A stretch of 8,307 nt of DNA from contig DJVY01000096.1 in NCBI GenBank assembly GCA_002440885.1, positions 1 to 8,307 of the forward strand. Direction: 5' to 3'. Positions 7,338-8,307 of the stretch are shown in pieces. Below the pieces are notes generated by a model. It made no database searches. It worked only from the letters and a program-made list of their open reading frames with translations, and had not been told where the DNA came from. The stretch is from Bacteroidales bacterium UBA6244 (GTDB lineage Bacteria > Bacteroidota > Bacteroidia > Bacteroidales > F082). The translations under genes were made by a program, and so were the position numbers. Position 1 is the first letter of the stretch. Each line of letters opens with the position of its first letter.

Positions 7338-7351
7338 AACCAATCAAATGT
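7331..7351. promoter_or_regulatory. Candidate operator: perfect 21-bp inverted repeat
   Basis: ACATTTGA (7331-7338) and TCAAATGT (7344-7351) are exact reverse complements separated by 5 bases. The left arm covers most of the -7 box and the right arm covers the predicted transcription start. A dimer bound here would block RNA polymerase. The core TTTGA-N5-TCAAA loosely resembles Crp/Fnr-type dyads, but its odd spacer differs from the E. coli Crp and Fnr sites. Confidence 0.5.
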
Positions 7352-7366
7352 TTGCGTAAGCTCATA

Positions 7367-7954
7367 ATGAAAAATAATAATCTGATTCAAATTCGGGGTT
7401 TCATCAACAGTATTGCACCAATAACTGATCAAGACTGGCATCTTTTTGAAAAACGGTTGATTTATAAAGAATTCTCAAAAAATGAGATACTGCTAAACGC
7501 CGGAGATATTGAGCAATACATTTATTTCATGACAGAAGGAATAACACGCATTTTCCAACATAAAAACGACACAGAATATACCCTCCGGTTCAACTTCCCT
7601 ATATCCGCTTTCAATTCTTATGTGTCATTTATCAGTCAAACACCTTCACTTATAAGTGTTGAAACATTAACCAACATTAAAGTGTTCAGGATGTCATATC
7701 AAAACATTCAAAGTCTTTACGATGAATCGAAAAACGCAGAACGGGTAGGTAGAAAAATGATCGAGCTAATTTATATGCAACGAGAGATGAAAGAATTGCA
7801 GTTGCACAGCCGTACAGCCGAGGACTATTATTGCGACTTGCTCAGGACAAACAAAGAACTTATTCAACAAATTCCACAAAAATACCTGGCCTCCTACCTG
7901 GGTATTACTCCAGAAAGTTTGAGCAGAATACGAAAAAACAGTTGCAGAACCTGA
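7367..7954 (+). CDS. Crp/Fnr family transcriptional regulator
   Basis: 195 aa from the ATG at 7367. Residues about 22-115 form a cyclic-nucleotide-binding-type beta-roll: a FSKNEILLNAGDIEQYIYFMTEGITRIF stretch split by turns, then the strands around TLRFNFP. A long dimer helix (about 120-160) and a C-terminal helix-turn-helix (about 169-190, YLASYLGITPESLSRIRK) follow. The cAMP phosphate-binding signature with its Arg is not seen, nor the Cys cluster of an Fnr iron-sulfur sensor, so the signal is unknown. This is typical of the many Bacteroidota members. An in-frame ATG at 7310 would add 19 residues, but these do not look like part of the family fold, and the promoter and inverted repeat lie between the two starts. 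The recognition helix runs almost to the C-terminus. The stop sits at the promoter of tRNA-Val. Confidence 0.92.
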   Translation: MKNNNLIQIRGFINSIAPITDQDWHLFEKRLIYKEFSKNEILLNAGDIEQYIYFMTEGITRIFQHKNDTEYTLRFNFPISAFNSYVSFISQTPSLISVETLTNIKVFRMSYQNIQSLYDESKNAERVGRKMIELIYMQREMKELQLHSRTAEDYYCDLLRTNKELIQQIPQKYLASYLGITPESLSRIRKNSCRT

Positions 7955-7973
7955 GCATTTTTTATTATTTTTG
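7942..7973 (+). promoter_or_regulatory. Bacteroidota-type promoter of tRNA-Val
   Basis: TATTTTTG (7966-7973) is a perfect TAnnTTTG box and is identical to the -7 box of the tRNA-Met gene at the other end of the window. TTG at 7942-7944 is a possible -33 element with a slightly long 21-bp spacer, and lies inside the last codons of the Crp/Fnr gene. Predicted initiation near 7980 is just before the tRNA at 7984. Confidence 0.65.
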
Positions 7974-7983
7974 CCCACCCCTT

Positions 7984-8058
7984 GGGATATTAGCTCAGTT
8001 GGTTTAGAGCATCGCCTTGACAGGGCGGGGGTCACTGGTTCGAATCCAGTATATCCCA
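7984..8058 (+). tRNA. tRNA-Val (anticodon GAC)
   Basis: Complete cloverleaf: acceptor GGGATAT/ATATCCC, D-stem GCTC/GAGC, anticodon stem TCGCC/GGCGG with loop TTGACAG and anticodon GAC at 8019-8021, T-stem ACTGG/CCAGT with loop TTCGAAT, discriminator A. CCA is not encoded. It lies 29 bp after the Crp/Fnr stop but has its own promoter. Confidence 0.96.
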
Positions 8059-8060
8059 CA

Positions 8061-8090
8061 AAAAGCCGCTTCTTGTAAGCGGCTTTTTTT
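8061..8090 (+). terminator. Intrinsic terminator of tRNA-Val
   Basis: An 11-bp perfect stem, AAAAGCCGCTT (8061-8071) with AAGCGGCTTTT (8077-8087), closes a CTTGT loop and runs into a T-tract ending at 8090. It starts 3 bases after the tRNA. Confidence 0.93.
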
Positions 8091-8165
8091 ATCACTCTGT
8101 GTCACATTCGTTACATCATTTCCTTCGTCATTTGTCTTGCAGACCGCCGGCTGACTTAAAAAACC

Positions 8166-8307
8166 ATGACATTTAACTTCGCTGGTAGCATGTTGCTTTC
8201 GAAGACCCGGATTAAAATTCAGGCTTACAATGTCGGTAGTGCCGATGGCACTTTGGATTACAGTGAAAATAATGGATGTAGAATTTTCTTTTATACACCA
8301 GATTCTT
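8166..8307 (+). CDS. Unidentified open frame truncated by the window edge
   Basis: An ATG at 8166 opens a frame of at least 47 codons with no stop before the end of the window; an in-frame stop lies at 8157-8159. The translation (starting MTFNFAGSMLLSKTRIKIQ) matches no family I recognise and has no signal peptide or obvious motif. An alternative start is Met9. The minus strand is also open across this stretch, so coding status is doubtful. No promoter consensus is visible between the terminator and the ATG. Confidence 0.2.
   Translation, partial: MTFNFAGSMLLSKTRIKIQAYNVGSADGTLDYSENNGCRIFFYTPDS

Larger units (their letters stand above)
7038..7366. other. 329-bp gene-poor regulatory stretch
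   Basis: No convincing gene is present. It contains a weak GGGAT/ATCCC hairpin (7055-7069), phased TTCACAA repeats (7210-7237), a 28-codon open frame (7227-7313) of doubtful coding value, and a -7 box overlapping an inverted repeat (7330-7351) in front of the Crp/Fnr gene. It is more AT-rich than the flanking genes. Confidence 0.6.

Noticed and set aside
7766..8095. Minus-strand 109-residue open frame across the Crp/Fnr end and tRNA-Val
   Set aside because: Its GFEPVTPALSRRCS stretch is the antisense translation of a tRNA gene, a well-known spurious annotation. The rest is the shadow of the regulator.
1..8307. CRISPR array, insertion sequence ends, rRNA, phage genes or toxin-antitoxin pair
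   Set aside because: No regularly spaced repeats, transposase, terminal inverted repeats or small paired genes were seen on either strand.

Overview
The window reads as chromosomal DNA from a member of the Bacteroidota. Four things point there: several exact matches to the phylum's TAnnTTTG -7 promoter element, start codons without strong Shine-Dalgarno sites, lipoprotein signal peptides followed by Asn/Lys-rich tethers, and a dipeptidyl peptidase IV whose catalytic spacing matches the Porphyromonas gingivalis enzyme. Genus cannot be fixed from the sequence; a Bacteroidales/Marinilabiliales-type organism is a guess.

Left part (1-2991, minus strand). A tRNA with anticodon CAT, most likely elongator Met, has a clear promoter just upstream. 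It is preceded by a two-gene minus-strand unit: a secreted S9B dipeptidyl peptidase IV and, 19 bp downstream, a small membrane-anchored protein with a lipocalin-like C-terminal region.

Middle part (3165-7037, plus strand). This is the most distinctive part of the window: three predicted lipoprotein hydrolases in a row. The first and third are paralogous serine hydrolases of the beta-lactamase class C / DD-peptidase fold (SxxK, YSN and HNG motifs; the His is residue 351 in both). Between them lies a C45-family Ntn hydrolase related to isopenicillin-N acyltransferase, with a predicted autoprocessing Gly139-Cys140 site. The second and third genes are 17 bp apart and are probably co-transcribed from a -7 box at 4598. 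The first gene is separated from them by 241 bp and probably has its own promoter. The set looks like a cell-envelope amide/ester-hydrolysing cassette; its substrate cannot be read from the sequence.

Right part (7038-8307, plus strand). A 329-bp gene-poor stretch holds phased TTCACAA repeats and a perfect 8-bp inverted repeat overlapping a -7 box. It leads into a Crp/Fnr-type regulator of the Bacteroidota kind. That gene ends inside the promoter region of tRNA-Val(GAC), which is followed by a textbook intrinsic terminator. The last ~140 bp hold an open frame that runs off the edge and cannot be identified.

One working model is that the regulator controls itself through the inverted repeat and possibly the neighbouring hydrolase cassette. 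Only the self-control part has support in the sequence.
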